Assembly: GCF_964656455.1 (NCBI RefSeq)
Contig: NC_135718.1
Coordinates: 149,712,762-149,776,761, forward strand
Direction: 5' to 3'
Source: Halichoerus grypus
Lineage: Eukaryota; Chordata; Mammalia; Carnivora; Phocidae
DNA: 64,000 nt
The notes under the pieces are model-generated. The model saw only the letters and a list, made by a program, of their open reading frames with translations, searched no databases and had not been told where the DNA came from. This document shows, piece after piece, positions 42,905 to 54,179 of this stretch; the stretch's first letter is position 1, and each line of letters begins with the position of its first letter. Position numbers and translations under genes: made by a program.

Positions 42905-43590
42905 GGGAGAGGTAGGATAATGCCCCCACCCCCACAAGGACGCCCACATCCTGATCTCCAGAACACGTGAATATGTTACTTTACCCAACCAAGGTTCTTG
43001 GGAGAGGTGATTAAGTCGAGAGCCCTTCAGGGGCGCCTGGGCGGCTCAGTCAGTTGAGCGTCTGACTCCCAGTTTGGCTCAGGGTTACGATCTCAGGGAG
43101 TCGGCTCAGCAGGGAGTCGGCCTGAAGATTCTCTCCCTCTGCCCCCCCCCCCACTCACACGAACATGCATGCGCTCTAAAATAAATAAATCTTTAAAAAA
43201 GAAGAAAAAAAGATGCCTTCTATGGAGAGATTACCCTGGATTATCTTGCAGCCCAACATAATCACAAGGGTCCTTAAAGGTGACAGAGGGAGGCAGAAGA
43301 GGAGCATCAGAGGAGTTTCTATGGAAGAACGGTCTGAGATGGGACAGGGCGGAGTTTGAACATACAGACAGGAAGGGGCCCTGAGCCGACAAATACCAGC
43401 AGAAGCCTCTGAAAGCTGGAAAAGGCAAGGAAATGGATTCCACTCCAGAAAGGACACGACCCTGCAGACACCCTGATGTTAGCCCAGGGAGACCCATGTC
43501 TGACTCCTGACAGACAACTGTAGAATCGTAAGGTTAGACTGAGTCATTAAATCTGTGGTAATTTGTTAGAGCAGCAATAGAAAATGAGAG
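42905..43590 (+). mobile_element. LTR-like repeat (MaLR/MLT1-type), interrupted by SINE
   Basis: First part 42905-43029: GGTAGGATAATGCCCCC, CATCCTGATCTCCAGAACAC, GTGAATATGTTACTTTACCC. After the SINE: GATTACCCTGGATTATCTTG, ATAATCACAAGGGTCCTTAA, AAGCTGGAAAAGGCAAGGAA, GGTAATTTGTTAGAGCAGCA. Same family as 58935-59425 and 61430-61885. Assignment to MaLR is from recall. Confidence 0.6.
43030..43211 (+). mobile_element. Can-SINE nested in LTR-like repeat, with deletion
   Basis: GGGGCGCCTGGGCGGCTCAG head and GTTTGGCTCAGGGTTACGAT older variant. The B-box region is replaced by CTCAGGGAGTCGGCTCAG, so about 35 bp found in other copies is missing. AAATAAATAAATCTTT tail. Flanks AGCCCTTCA and ATGCCTTCT may be the TSD. 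Confidence 0.93.
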
Positions 43591-43819
43591 AGACTATCTA
43601 GACTGTTCACGAGCTGGGATCCTGCGACCCACGGCTGCACGATGAACAAGGCTGCAGCCTTTCGTCAGCCCCGCTGCTCGCCTCAGGCAGGCTCAGGGGG
43701 ATGCAGGGAAACAGGGCGGCCAGGCCCTCTGCAGGCGTCCTACGCGGACCTTACCTACCCTACTGGACACGGTGCTGGGGAGCAGAAAGGACGCTCGCTG
43801 GAACACCCCATAATGTGGA

Positions 43820-43885
43820 AAGAGGTGTTGGAGTCAGGAAAAGTGGGGTTCGAATCCCAGCTCTACTCACCTGAAGCAAGGGACC
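43820..43885 (+). repeat. MIR, forward, short core
   Basis: GTTGGAGTCAGGAAAAGTGG, GGTTCGAATCCCAGCTCTAC match the MIR tRNA-related head, including an intact B-box string. Confidence 0.6.
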
Positions 43886-44439
43886 CATCAGACCCTCAGG
43901 CTCTTCTGACCTGACAGCACCGTGTAGGCTGAAAATCTAAACGGTTATGGGAACAACGTGAAAAACACAAGCCCAATATCGATGGGAAGAAGGACTTTTT
44001 TGTTTCTATCCAGGCATTCTCCAGAGTCCTTCATGAGGGCCATCCGTGTCAGGCCATCACCAAAAAATACACTGCGCACACTTGAGAAAGGTACTAAACA
44101 TAAATCGTGGTGATGGCTCACAAGCCATGAATGGAGTAAACTGGACGTTCCGGGTTCCTTCCCAGAAATCCATCCTCGGATAACCTGGCTCTTGTGAGGG
44201 GCTCAGAATAACACAGTCCCCCAATACGGAAGGCCCTCCGTGATGGTCATCCAGGTCAGCTGGTACTAGTCCAGGTCCCCAAAAACAAGAACCAAATCTG
44301 CACAGCAAATAGTGAAAAAAAAATAAAAGAGCTACCAAGACAATCTTTTAAAAAGTAAAAGTTACGTAGATGAGCTTATTTAAAATATAAGACACGGTGA
44401 AACGTGAAACATTTAGGTTACGCTGAATTCTGAATTCTT
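43886..44439. other. Unique sequence
   Basis: No gene or repeat recognised. Confidence 0.35.
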
Positions 44440-44850
44440 AAACTGAAGAGTGGAGTATTGATTTATTGTACTTTTCCTTTGTTCTGACAGGACTACACAG
44501 CAGGATGACATCCTTCACCTCTGACTTGCACACACACTATTGTACAAGGAAAATCTTTGCAAAAATTATTTAAGGGCTTACATTTTCTCAAACGTGTTTC
44601 TTAATATTCAAAGATATTCAAATCCTCTTTTGAAGCCAGTTTCTTGTCAGCATGCTGGTTGTTTTCCTCGCCAATTATGAGCGGATCTAACCCTGCCCAG
44701 TCCTCATTTGTCTGGAGAGTGGTTTGAACAGTTCTCAGGCAACCCTTTTATTGACTATCTGGAAACTGACATCTTTTGCAAGATTTGCAATTTCACTTTG
44801 AAATGCATTTGCATGGAATTTGCATCGCACTGCCACATCTGAAAGAAAAC
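44440..44850. promoter_or_regulatory. Candidate conserved enhancer-like block with paired octamers
   Basis: Repeat-free, AT-rich. Two perfect ATTTGCAT octamers at 44807-44814 and 44818-44825 lie 11 bp apart. An ATTTGCAA near 44782, a CTTTGCAAAAATTATTT near 44554 and several ATATTCAAA strings precede them. Octamers bind POU-domain factors; enhancer activity is inference only. Confidence 0.35.
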
Positions 44851-44934
44851 CCCAGGGGCTGACAGACCTTGAGGATGGACAAGAAGAGGGGCCAGTGTGG
44901 AGGGGAGGAAACTGAATGGGGACAGTTTTAGCTT

Positions 44935-45340
44935 TCTATTGCTTCATAACAAATTAGCGTAAACTTTGGGGTTCACAACAAACCATGTTTATTTTCTCCC
45001 TGTATCCATGGACCCAGTTAAGTCCTCTGCTCAGGGTCCCATAGGCTGCTATCACGGTGTGGCCCAGGCTGTGTTCCACTCTGGAATCCGGGTCCTCTTC
45101 CAAGCTCCCTGTTGTTGACCAAATTCGGTTCCCTGCAGCTAAAGGACTGAGGCCCCCCATTTTCTTTCTGGCTGTCAGCTAGGGGGTCACTCAGCTCCTC
45201 CACACTGTCCACAGTTCCATTCCACATGACCCCTCAGACACGGCAATTCTTCGAAGCCTTCAGGAGAAGCTCTCGCTCCAAACAGTCTTTCATAATGGGA
45301 CATAATCTTGGTGGGGGGATGATGCAAGGGCATGATGAAC
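44935..45340 (-). repeat. LTR-like old repeat (unsure)
   Basis: TTTCTATTGCTTCATAACAA, ATTAGCGTAAACTTTGGGG and ACCATGTTTATTTTCTCC resemble the antisense start of common mammalian LTR relics. The rest is hard to place. Confidence 0.35.
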
Positions 45341-45381
45341 TGGGGGTCACCTTAGGGCACGTCGGTTGTTAGGACCATTTT

Positions 45382-45570
45382 ATTTATTTATAAAGATTTA
45401 TTTATTTTAGAGAGAGAAAGAGAACCCAGTGGGGAGGGGCGGAGAGAGAGGGAGAGACTCCACACTGAGTGCAGAGCTCCATGCGGGGCTCGATCTCATG
45501 ACCCTGAGATCACAACCTGAGATGAAACCAAGAGTTGGATGCTCCACCGACTACGCCACCCAGGTGCCCC
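45382..45570 (-). mobile_element. Can-SINE, reverse, perfect TSD
   Basis: Reverse older-type SINE: ATTTATTTATAAAGATTTAT tail, AACCAAGAGTTGGATGCTCC variant and CCACCCAGGTGCCCC head. A perfect 11-bp TSD AGGACCATTTT at 45371-45381 and 45571-45581. Confidence 0.96.
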
Positions 45571-45581
45571 AGGACCATTTT

Positions 45582-46039
45582 CTAAGTGATCAGCTCATTA
45601 GTGAAGATTCGGACGTCGCTATTGCTTTCCTAGGTGACCCCATAATTCACAACCGCAGATAACAAACCCGTGCATAGTAAAGACCCCCTGGGTCCTCACC
45701 CTCAGATCCATTCTCTTCATCCCACCCACCGAGGCTCTGCTGGGGCCCAGCATTTCCCGCCAGCACAAAGGATACGGTGTTTAGGCTTGTTCCCCTCTCT
45801 ATCCATCCTCTACTCCGCCCCTGGAGAGGGCTCCGTAGCGTGCACACCGTGTTCTCGGTTACTTACAATGCATTCATAGCTCCCCAGTAGCAGCAGGATT
45901 AAGTCAAAGCTTTTTCGCAGGCACGGCTGTGCCTTCGTGGTCTTGTTGCCGGAGAAGTCCAGTACCACGTGCCTCTCTCCCCAGCCCACCCTGTGCTCTC
46001 CCCTCGAGACCCAGGGTGTCACCCCGGCCTGGATTTCCC
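45582..46039. other. Unique sequence
   Basis: No gene or repeat recognised. Confidence 0.35.
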
Positions 46040-46300
46040 TCCCCTTGGTCCGTCCTTCTAACCTGAGCTCCAGGGTCCCGGGCCCTGGGAGGCCAACCCT
46101 GACTCCCCCAGGCGGTCCCACATGATCTTTCCCATCTCACACAACTGCTACACAGCATTTACCCCTCTGGGCTAGAGCTACTGGTTTCTAGGTTCTTCTC
46201 CCTGCCATACTGGGGGCATCTGGAGGCCAAGAGCTCGTTTTTTCCTTCCTGTATCTCAGCAGTACTGAGGAACAGGCCATAGTAATGGCATTTGAATTAA
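46040..46300 (+). repeat. L2 3' end, forward (probable)
   Basis: AGGCCAACCCTGACTCCCCC, GAGGCCAAGAGCTCGTTTTT and CAGCAGTACTGAGGAACAGG follow the L2 order, decayed. Confidence 0.5.
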
Positions 46301-46319
46301 CCCTATTTCTAGCACGTGG

Positions 46320-46560
46320 CAATTAAGAGCCTGGGTTATGAAACCACACGGCCTGCTACACCACTTACTAACAGCATGACTCAGGGCAGGTTACTCAACC
46401 TCTCTGTACTTTGGTTTCATCATTTCCCAATGAAAAATGTCTATCAAAGAAAAGAAAAGAAACCTTAATTCTAAAATTTCTTTATAAAAAAGATAACACC
46501 TACTTTATAAGCACATTATGAGGAATGAACAAGTTAATATTTGTGAAGGACCTGGAAAAA
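46320..46560 (+). repeat. MIR, forward, with A-rich insertion
   Basis: TTAAGAGCCTGGGTTATGAA, CCACTTACTAACAGCATGAC, GGTTACTCAACCTCTCTGTA, TTGGTTTCATCATTTCCC, then an AAAGAAAAGAAAAG insertion, then ATTATGAGGAATGAACAAG. Confidence 0.7.
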
Positions 46561-47109
46561 GGTATGGATAGGATTGGGACAATACAAATATTGCTTAAGG
46601 AAAACAAACATGCCACAACCATGTGATATGCAACAGTGAGAAATTCATCTGAACAAAGGAGAGATGGCACACCGATCGGGGAGATAAGCCAACAGTTAAA
46701 CCGTCCTCATCGATGTTCTTCTGAAATACTCTAGCCAAAAAAGAAAAGGCATAAATAAAAAACAAACTATGAAAGCAGAAACTGCAAAATCCTGATGATG
46801 CCAGCACTGAGTGACGGGGCAGACAAGCAACTCTACTTGTCAGCCTTTACAAGTTCGACAATTTCTGTAATGCAAACAACTGAAGCCTGAATCAGCCAGC
46901 CCCAGCCTAGCATCCAGGAAGGGTCAAAGTGCCTGGGCAAGGCTCTGCCTCTCACATGCCAAGGAAGCACCCCCTTCCTGCTATGGTTCCCATGGGGCCG
47001 TGTGTCCCCGGGGAGCCCGGGACACAACGCTCCAGCCCCTCCAGCCTCACGCACGTCCACGCCCACGTCGTGCTTCCCTCCAGAGATGGTGTGGCGTGGC
47101 GGACTGAGA
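46561..47109. other. Unique sequence
   Basis: No gene or repeat recognised. Confidence 0.35.
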
Positions 47110-47285
47110 AGCACGGACGTCAAGAGCACTGGGTTCAATTTAATGCTAAGTCTGTCACTATTTAACCTTCTTAGCCTCACTTTGCTCATCTATAAAATGG
47201 AAAACCCCACTTCCTAAGATCACTACAAGGATTAAATAGATGAAAAAGAAGCACACTGTTGGCTACATGGCAGGTAGTCAGTACA
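47110..47285 (+). repeat. MIR, forward
   Basis: AGAGCACTGGGTTCAATTTA, GTCTGTCACTATTTAACCTT, CTTTGCTCATCTATAAAATG and CTACAAGGATTAAATAGATG follow MIR order. Confidence 0.7.
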
Positions 47286-47914
47286 CAAGTTTTAAAAATA
47301 AAACAAAAGCAGGTAAACTGAGGATGTCTAAGCCTAACACCTGGACAGACCAGCGACCTGCCCCTGTAAATAGGGGATGAGTAAACCAGGAGGGAAGGTG
47401 GACCACACTGAGACTGGGGCTGAGTCTCTTCATGCCAGTGACTTGGTAACCAGAGTGCACAGCCCACCTACCTGTAGAACAGACTTGCCACCCCAATGTG
47501 ACCCAAAGACCTGAAAGGGCCACGGGTGGCCCTCCTCTGATACAACAGGGTGAACGGTTCAGCTGCAGGAAACTCCCCAGGGCTGCTGGCCCTCCTGCCA
47601 CACCCAAGGTGAAAACAGCTTCAGGGATCACGTTAAGCTCCTATTCAACACGATGGAGGGATCCCCCAGACTCAGCTAAGCCCCGACTTCTCCAGGGCTG
47701 CTCCAAATCACATCATCACCCTACTTTCCCATTATTACTTCCCAGAAAAAAAAAAAAAAATTCCCCAGCAACACAGGTGGCCATGCCTACCACTCAAACA
47801 GAAGAAAAAAAAAGAGAAAAGCAGGTCAGTATATGGGCAGCTCAGCACCAGAACTAGTCCATTTCAATGTGCTGACATTGTCCAGGTGAAATGAAGGGGA
47901 GGCAGATGCCTCCA
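47286..47914. other. Unique sequence with A-run
   Basis: An A-run of about 15 lies at 47745-47760 with no AATAAA upstream, so it is not supported as a retrocopy tail. No gene recognised. Confidence 0.4.
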
Positions 47915-48430
47915 GATGTTTATCCAATTGATTTGAAAACTTAGGTCCACATAAAAATCTGCACGGAAATGTTTATAGCAGCTTCATTTGTCATCACCAA
48001 ACTCTGGAAGCAACGAAGGCATCCTTCAGTGAAGAGCGCTGAATCTATGAGTGGCAGTAGGTACACGGATACCGTGGAATATGATTCAGCAGTGAAAAGC
48101 AATGAGCTGTCAAGCCACAAAAAGACATGGATGACCCTGAAATACACATGGCTAAGTGACAGAAAGAAGCCAGTAGGACAAAGCTACACACTGTGATTCT
48201 GGTCACAGGACATCCTGGAAAAGGCGAAGCTGGAGAGACCGCGTCCACAGTGGTTGCCAAGGATTTGCAAAGTGGGGGGTTGAACAGGTAAAGCATGGGG
48301 GATTACTTAGGATGGCGAAATCCATCTGTAATGATGCTGTAATGGTAAATACAAGACATCTAAGCATTTGTCAAAAACGCAGAGAACTCTACAGCACCAG
48401 AGTAACCCTTAATGTACACAATTAAGACAA
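47915..48430 (+). repeat. L1M 3' end, forward
   Basis: ACTTAGGTCCACATAAAAAT, AATGTTTATAGCAGCTTCAT, GTGGAATATGATTCAGCAGT, AAAAGACATGGATGACC, CAGTGGTTGCCAAGGATTTG and CCAGAGTAACCCTTAATGTA follow the L1M ORF2-to-UTR order with broken frames. Confidence 0.75.
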
Positions 48431-49149
48431 ATAGCATTGGGGAGGTTGGAGGGGGTGGGCAGGGAAGGTGAGGGGAAATCCCAGGATGGAAGGGCAAACT
48501 GACAGAAGAATCTAAACACATTATAGACATAAGAAACAGCCTCACCTGTGGAGGTGGAAGTCTGAGTGTGGTCTATAAAAGTCAAGGCAGAAGGAAGTAT
48601 GCGTGTATGTGTGAGAGCTAAGTGCTTTCCCGCAGGGGTCCGGGTTAACAACTCTTAAACCACGGCACTGGAATTGACCAATGAAATGAATGCACGGTGA
48701 GAGCCAGCTTTCTCACCGTTGGCAAAGGAAGCTACAGAGAAGCCAAGGCAGGAGGCTCGAATGAGTCAGGTGGTAATGGATTAGATCTGGAGACCACAGC
48801 ACGTATTAAGGTTGAGCTTACCACAGATGCAGGTGGTTACATACGGAAACAGTGATGGACGAGAAAGTGAGAGCGAGCGAGCGAGCGCGCACATACGCAC
48901 GCAGGAACTCTCGCATACCCACCTTTCCTTGCTCTAACAGCTGAGAGGGCCAAGGGGCAAAGCCTCCCCAGGAACACATGCACACCTAGTGCCCCCATCT
49001 TGGATTCCTGACACCATTCTCCAATGAAAGGAACTAGGGCTCCCTACAGAAATGGCGGATTCCAGAACCAGGTCAGGAAATCTACACCATGAGCCTGGAG
49101 CATCTTGTAGTGCCAGAAAATTAAAAAAAAAAAAAAAAAAAAAGTGCTC
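48431..49149. other. Probably old L1M UTR plus unique sequence
   Basis: Lies between two L1M pieces. Contains a GAGCGAGCGAGCGAGCGCGC run near 48870-48890 and an A-run of about 21 at 49121-49143. No gene recognised. Confidence 0.35.
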
Positions 49150-50012
49150 AAAAAAATCCTCCGTACTGATGGGACTATATCAAAGGGATGTAGGAGTCAC
49201 ATGAATGAGCTCTCAATGGCCAAAGCAGGAACAATGTGAGCAACAAAATAAAATAGCAATTACAGGCCAAAGTATAAAATGAGTATTAGTGAGTCCACAT
49301 TGACATAAATAAATGCTGGAAGTGAGTGGGGGAGAAGAGACAAACCTCGATGCAGAATCCCATATAACTTATGTAGATACTCTGCCCTTCAGGACATGGA
49401 ATGTAACTCCCCACTCTGTGGGTGACACAGTGACTTTCTTCCAGAGAGGACAGTATATATAGTGAGAAAGAAAAAGAGTAACTTCACACACACTACCTCT
49501 AGTCCTGTGATCAGGGTTAACATCAACAGGGATAAGCCACATGGACAGAATGTGGTGGGACTGGCACTTCGCCTCTCTGTTCTTCTTCCCCAAACACATT
49601 CCTCCACTCATGACAAAACGCCAGACAAATCCCAACTGAGGGGCATTCTAACAAACATGCCCGACAAGTAATCCTCAAAGCTGTGAAGGTCATTCGATAC
49701 AAGGGAAGGCTGAGAACTGTCACAGCCAAGAGGAGCCTCAGGAGACATGATGACTTAATATAATGGGACATCTCAGACCGGATCCTGGAAAAGGGACATT
49801 AGGAAAAGCTAAGGAATCTCCATGAAGTGGGGACTTCAGTTCATAATAATGGATCGCTATTGGTTCATTCATGTTACCAATGTGCTATACATACCAATCA
49901 TCAGGGAAACTGGTGGACGTGGGGGTGGGGGATAGGAAACTCCCTGTACTTTCTTTGCAATAATTCTGTAAACCTAGTAACATTTTTAAAAAGCTTAAAC
50001 AAATAAAAAAAA
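49150..50012 (+). repeat. L1ME-type 3' UTR, forward
   Basis: AACAAGGGAAGGCTGAGAAC-type sequence near 49700, GGAGACATGATGACTTAATA, GACCGGATCCTGGAAAAGGG, ACATTAGGAAAAGCTAAGG, ACTCCCTGTACTTTCTTTGC, AATAATTCTGTAAACCTAG and a terminal AAACAAATAAAAAAAAG. This is the known L1ME UTR order, from recall. Confidence 0.7.
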
Positions 50013-50469
50013 GCAGACTACCGCTGAGCAGGGGTAAACTAACAGTTTAGAGAAGAAAGGGTCCCCAGTAGCAGGTGAGGCAGTTCGCTGCCTGAGTATC
50101 AGACCATCAGCTCAGTCTGCACCCCAGCAAGGTCATTCCGATGGCTCATGACCAAGCCCGCTAGCCCTGAGGGGAGAGAAGAGGACTAAACATGGCTCTG
50201 ATCTCTGAAAGCTCCCATGAGGACGACCGGGCTGAACATGTGCAGTGCTTACAACGGGCACGGGGGGAGCGCCCGGGCAAGGGCTCAGTGTTACTCCCCC
50301 GGGCTCGGAGCCCCACGCTGCCGGGGACACATGTGACCGACAGCGTCACGACTCTCACAGAGTCCCCGTTTACTAAGAACAACAATCATAATACAAAGCA
50401 GGCTAAAATACACCTGAGGAGAGACAGACACCGCAGCGGAGTTGAACCACAGTGCAGAGAAATCAGAAT
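50013..50469. other. Unique sequence
   Basis: No gene or repeat recognised. Confidence 0.35.
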
Positions 50470-50770
50470 TTCCTAGCAAAGATTTCCTCTTGAAGTGGGC
50501 CTTGAAGCCTCGACAGCAGGCAGGCAGCAAAGGGAGAAAATTCCAGAGAAAGGGAAGAGGAGGACGGGCAGGACAAACTGGACACCACACGTTCAAAGAC
50601 AAGTCAGAAAGTTAGTGTGGCCACAGACCTGGACAACGATGGAAAAGAAGCTCCGACGGGCACAGTGGAGCCGGTCTGGGAGGCCCCTGCCCGCCAGCTG
50701 AGAGCTCCGCGTTCCGTCCAAAGGCAATAGGGAGCCACTGACAGTGTTGGAGCAGACGCATGACAGACCC
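50470..50770 (-). repeat. L2 internal region, reverse
   Basis: AGTGGGCCTTGAAGCCTCGA, AAAATTCCAGAGAAAGGG, AAAGGCAATAGGGAGCCACT and GGAGCAGACGCATGACAGA match antisense L2 upstream of its tail. Confidence 0.6.
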
Positions 50771-52164
50771 CACGCTGGTCCAGAGCTGTGTGCTGGAGGA
50801 GGAGGAGGAAGAGCCCACCCGCTCTGCCAACACAGCCTCCTGCGTGAGGCCGGACACACGCCTGCCACAGGGACACTCAGGAGAAGCTCCCTTCTTCCTG
50901 CAGAAAGGACACCGGATTCTCAAAGGAGCAGCCTGGGTGCCCAGCCATGCAATTCAGTGCAGGGGTGTCCGGGAATGGATTAAAGTGAAAATCGTAATCA
51001 ATACCGTGTCTTTCACTAAAACAGTCTGGTTACTGACTCCCCACTGGCCCCTTGGCGGGGTATAGTTGTTCAGTTTAAAGGCAGCCAAACCCTTATTTAA
51101 ATTAAGTGTCATCCCTGCTAAATGAAGACCACCTGAGCAAGCCAACAAGGACATCTAATCAGGATTGAGACAAGGCGCAGAAGGGGCGGGAAGGGGCGGG
51201 CTGGGGTGGAAGACTGCAGGTGGAGAAGAGTCCAGCCAAGGCTCCTGATCAGTAGGGTCGGCGCTGAGGAAAGGCAGACGGCTGCCAAGCACCCATCCGC
51301 GGAGGGCCTCATCTGTTAGTGCGCCTGGCATCCTGCTGGTCAGCATCCCGTGCTCTTTCAGAAATCCCAGTCAGGAGAATCCAACTTTTTATTGTGACCT
51401 CAAAGTCCAAGGCTGCGAAGACTGCCCAGCCCGGCTCCCCACGCGGACAGAACCTTGGGGTCTGAGCCTCCCACCAGGCAGACAGCCTGACCCAAAGCAG
51501 GCCTGGTTTCGTCACTCACGCCTGAACCGAGCCAGACTGGATTCCAATCCCTCATGACCCCAGCCCCTTGTTCAATAAGGAATGGCAGCTTTCTACACCA
51601 TCCAGAGAAGACAAGTTTTTGGAGGCTCAGAGCCTCTCTTCCAATCTCTTTACCAGGACCTCATCTTGGTGTTTCGGTGAACGAAGGAAGGGAAGGAAGG
51701 AGGGAAGGAGAGACAACCCGTGTGCCCACAAGCCTCAGCAGGACAACAGCTCTCCCATCAACTGCACATGCATCTCTAGGCCTCTGCTCTTCCAAGCAAG
51801 CAGGCAGCCTCCACGGGGGCCCTGCCGCCCCGCTCTCCCTCCGAGCGGCCTGACCCTGTTTATCAGCGGTGTCCACAGCTGCGCCACCTGAGCGAGGCTG
51901 AGGACCAGGGAAGAACCGGGTGGTCTGGAAGCCCTCCCTGAGCAAACTGGCTCAACCGGCAGCTCCAGGGAAGCAGAGACGGGATGGGTCCAGTATCCAC
52001 AGGTTGGAGTGAAGGCAGACTACCGCCGACGCTGCGCAGGGAGAGGCCTGGCGGGGAGGTCAAGGCCACACTCCGTGCCGACACATGATGTCCAACTACA
52101 GATGACCCAGAACGGGGTACCGAGTGGGAATGTCGGTCTGCCTGAGAGCAGCAGGGAAGCCGTG
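50771..52164. other. GC-rich unique block
   Basis: No gene recognised. Contains two GGGGCGGG GC boxes at 51183-51190 and 51193-51200 and a GGAA-rich purine tract at 51683-51712. 50980-51130 is AT-richer and repeat-free. Confidence 0.35.
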
Positions 52165-52310
52165 AGGAGCCCAGGTTCCGGAGCCAGATTCCTGGCCACT
52201 GACTGACTGTGTGACCTTGGCCAAGTGACGGAAGCTCCTCTTCGTAGAGAGGCACCACAGGCCAAGTATTTAGAACAGCACCTGCCACCTAACAACTGAT
52301 GAGTGCCAGG
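52165..52310 (+). repeat. MIR, forward
   Basis: CCCAGGTTCCGGAGCCAGAT, GACTGTGTGACCTTGGCCAA, GTGACGGAAGCTCCTC and AGAACAGCACCTGCCACC follow MIR order. Confidence 0.72.
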
Positions 52311-52470
52311 ATCCACTTGCTGTCATTGGTATATCTGACCTAGACTCCTGCTGCTTATGTGTCTGATGTTGGGGGTCCCCATGTACCTAGAAGAAATGAA
52401 ACTGTTCCCTCCCTGTTCTTTCCTGGTTTTTCCATGAAGTGGTTTTCGGTTCATACCTCTAAAGAATTAA

Positions 52471-52682
52471 GGGAGCACCTGGGTGGCTCCATTGGCTAAG
52501 CATCAACTCTTGATTTCGGCTCAGATCATCATCTCAGGGCCATGAGATGGAACCCTGCATCAGGTTCCGTGCTCAGCGCAGCGTGTGCTTGAGATTCTCT
52601 CTCTCCTTCTCCCTCTGCCCCTCCCCCTGCTCGTGTGTGCATACACTCTCTCTGAAATAAATAAATCTTAAAAAAAAGGAAA
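52471..52682 (+). mobile_element. Can-SINE, forward, older, with TSD
   Basis: GGGAGCACCTGGGTGGCTCC head, CAACTCTTGATTTCGGCTCA variant, CT-rich block and AAATAAATAAATCTTAAAA tail. TSD AAAGAATTAAGGG (52461-52473) and AAAGAATTGAGGC (52683-52695), the last bases overlapping the head. Confidence 0.95.
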
Positions 52683-52695
52683 AAAGAATTGAGGC

Positions 52696-53253
52696 GGCAC
52701 CAAATCAAGTTTTAAAATATTAACAACGAACAGACCCCCAGAACTACTCAAACTGCCTTCTCTTCCAGCTCCTCTTGGGCCAGGGTCAACAAAGATCCGC
52801 TCTGTTGAAGAAAGCCTGGACACGCACTCCACCGACCGAACAAGCCCCGTGTGAGTTAACAGAATGCCAGGTCTCCTCAAGAGGGTTAGTGCTTGAGGAA
52901 ATTGCTATTATCACACTAACCAGGGTGATTCCTACCAGTTAGCAGGATGAGCTCACTGTGGGGAAGGGACTGGTCATTCCCACAGCCGACCGCCCCGCGG
53001 TGAGATGCCTCTCCACGGGGATGGAGGACAGGGTAGGGGAGCAGAGGGACAGGGGTGCGAGCGGCCCCACTATTCTTCACACCGCTGAAAAGCCAGCGGA
53101 CTTGGTGCCATACAGAATAGGCAGACACGGCAGGTTTTCCACCCAGACCTGGCGATGGAAGCTCAGATTGCACCAAGGGCAGCCACACCGGGCGGGAAAT
53201 TGTACCAGCCAGGGGCCTGGGCTGCCAATCTGCGCGTGCACCTGACAGCTTAC
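52696..53253. other. Unique sequence
   Basis: No gene or repeat recognised. Confidence 0.35.
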
Positions 53254-53268
53254 AAAGCCTTCCGCGTG

Positions 53269-53467
53269 GGGCGCCCGGGTGGCTCAGTTGTTAAGCGTCT
53301 GCCTTTGGCTCAGGTCATGATCCCAGGGTCCTGGGATCAAGCCCCGCATCGGGCTCCCTGCTTGGTGGGAAGCCTGCTTCTCCCTCTCCCGCTCCCCCCT
53401 GCTTGTGTTCCCTCTCTCGCTGTGTCTCTCTGTGAAATAAATAAATAAAATCTTAAAAAAAAAAACC
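53269..53467 (+). mobile_element. Can-SINE, forward, with TSD
   Basis: GGGGCGCCCGGGTGGCTCAG head, TTAAGCGTCTGCCTTTGGCT, near-consensus body and AAATAAATAAATAAAATCTT tail. TSD AAAGCCTTCCGCGTG at 53254-53268 and AAAGCCTTCCACGTG at 53468-53482, one mismatch. Confidence 0.98.
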
Positions 53468-53529
53468 AAAGCCTTCCACGTGATGTGTCCTGTAACCTGC
53501 AGGAAACAGCTACAAGGCGACCTCGCAAA

Positions 53530-53640
53530 GATGCCCCTCGCTTTACAAGGGGGAGCCCGAGGTTCAGAGAAATTCACTTGCCCGAAGTCCCAGCAGTGAA
53601 GTGGGAAGCCCACCGAGGGCTCCTGATCCAAGTCCAGAAC
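53530..53640 (-). repeat. MIR, reverse
   Basis: TCGCTTTACAAGGGGGAGCC, CGAGGTTCAGAGAAATTCAC, TTGCCCGAAGTCCCAGCAG and TGAAGTGGGAAGCCC follow the reverse MIR core. Confidence 0.65.
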
Positions 53641-54179
53641 AGCTCAGAAGGAAACATTCCAACAGATGATAGTGCATGGGGAGGGCTGGACAAGGCTTCT
53701 GTCCAGTCGCATCCACAGTGGGGATGGAAAGGAGACTCCCACAACTACTGTATCATCCGTCACAGGCCAGGCAGTGCGACGGACCAGACACCCGTCCCTG
53801 CCTCTCGTTCCCTTTCATTCCTACAGGGGCGACACCGCTCCTGCTTTCCCAAAGAAGGAGCTGTTGAGGAATTCGCCCCTTGGCTCTCAGGAGGATGACC
53901 ACAGTCCATGCCCTCAGGGAGACAAATACATTGCGGTAAATGCAGAGACCGAGGTCTCTATAGGAGAGCTCGCAGAAGGGATGAATGCGCCAACTGTCTT
54001 GTGGAAGATAAGCAGAAGTTCAGCTGAGTCCTGATGAGACAGACTCCGGCCCCGTTGAGAAGGGGGTGCCTTCCAGACAGGGGGCAAGAGCAGGAGCAGA
54101 GGCGGGCCCCAACAGGACCACCATCATGGCCTGAGGTTCCCAGCAGAACCCCGTGTGTCTTGCACAGACTTCAGACTCT
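53641..54179. other. Unique sequence
   Basis: No gene or repeat recognised. Confidence 0.35.

Noticed and set aside
47745..47760. A-run as the tail of a processed pseudogene
   Set aside because: There is no AATAAA upstream and no recognisable gene sequence before it.
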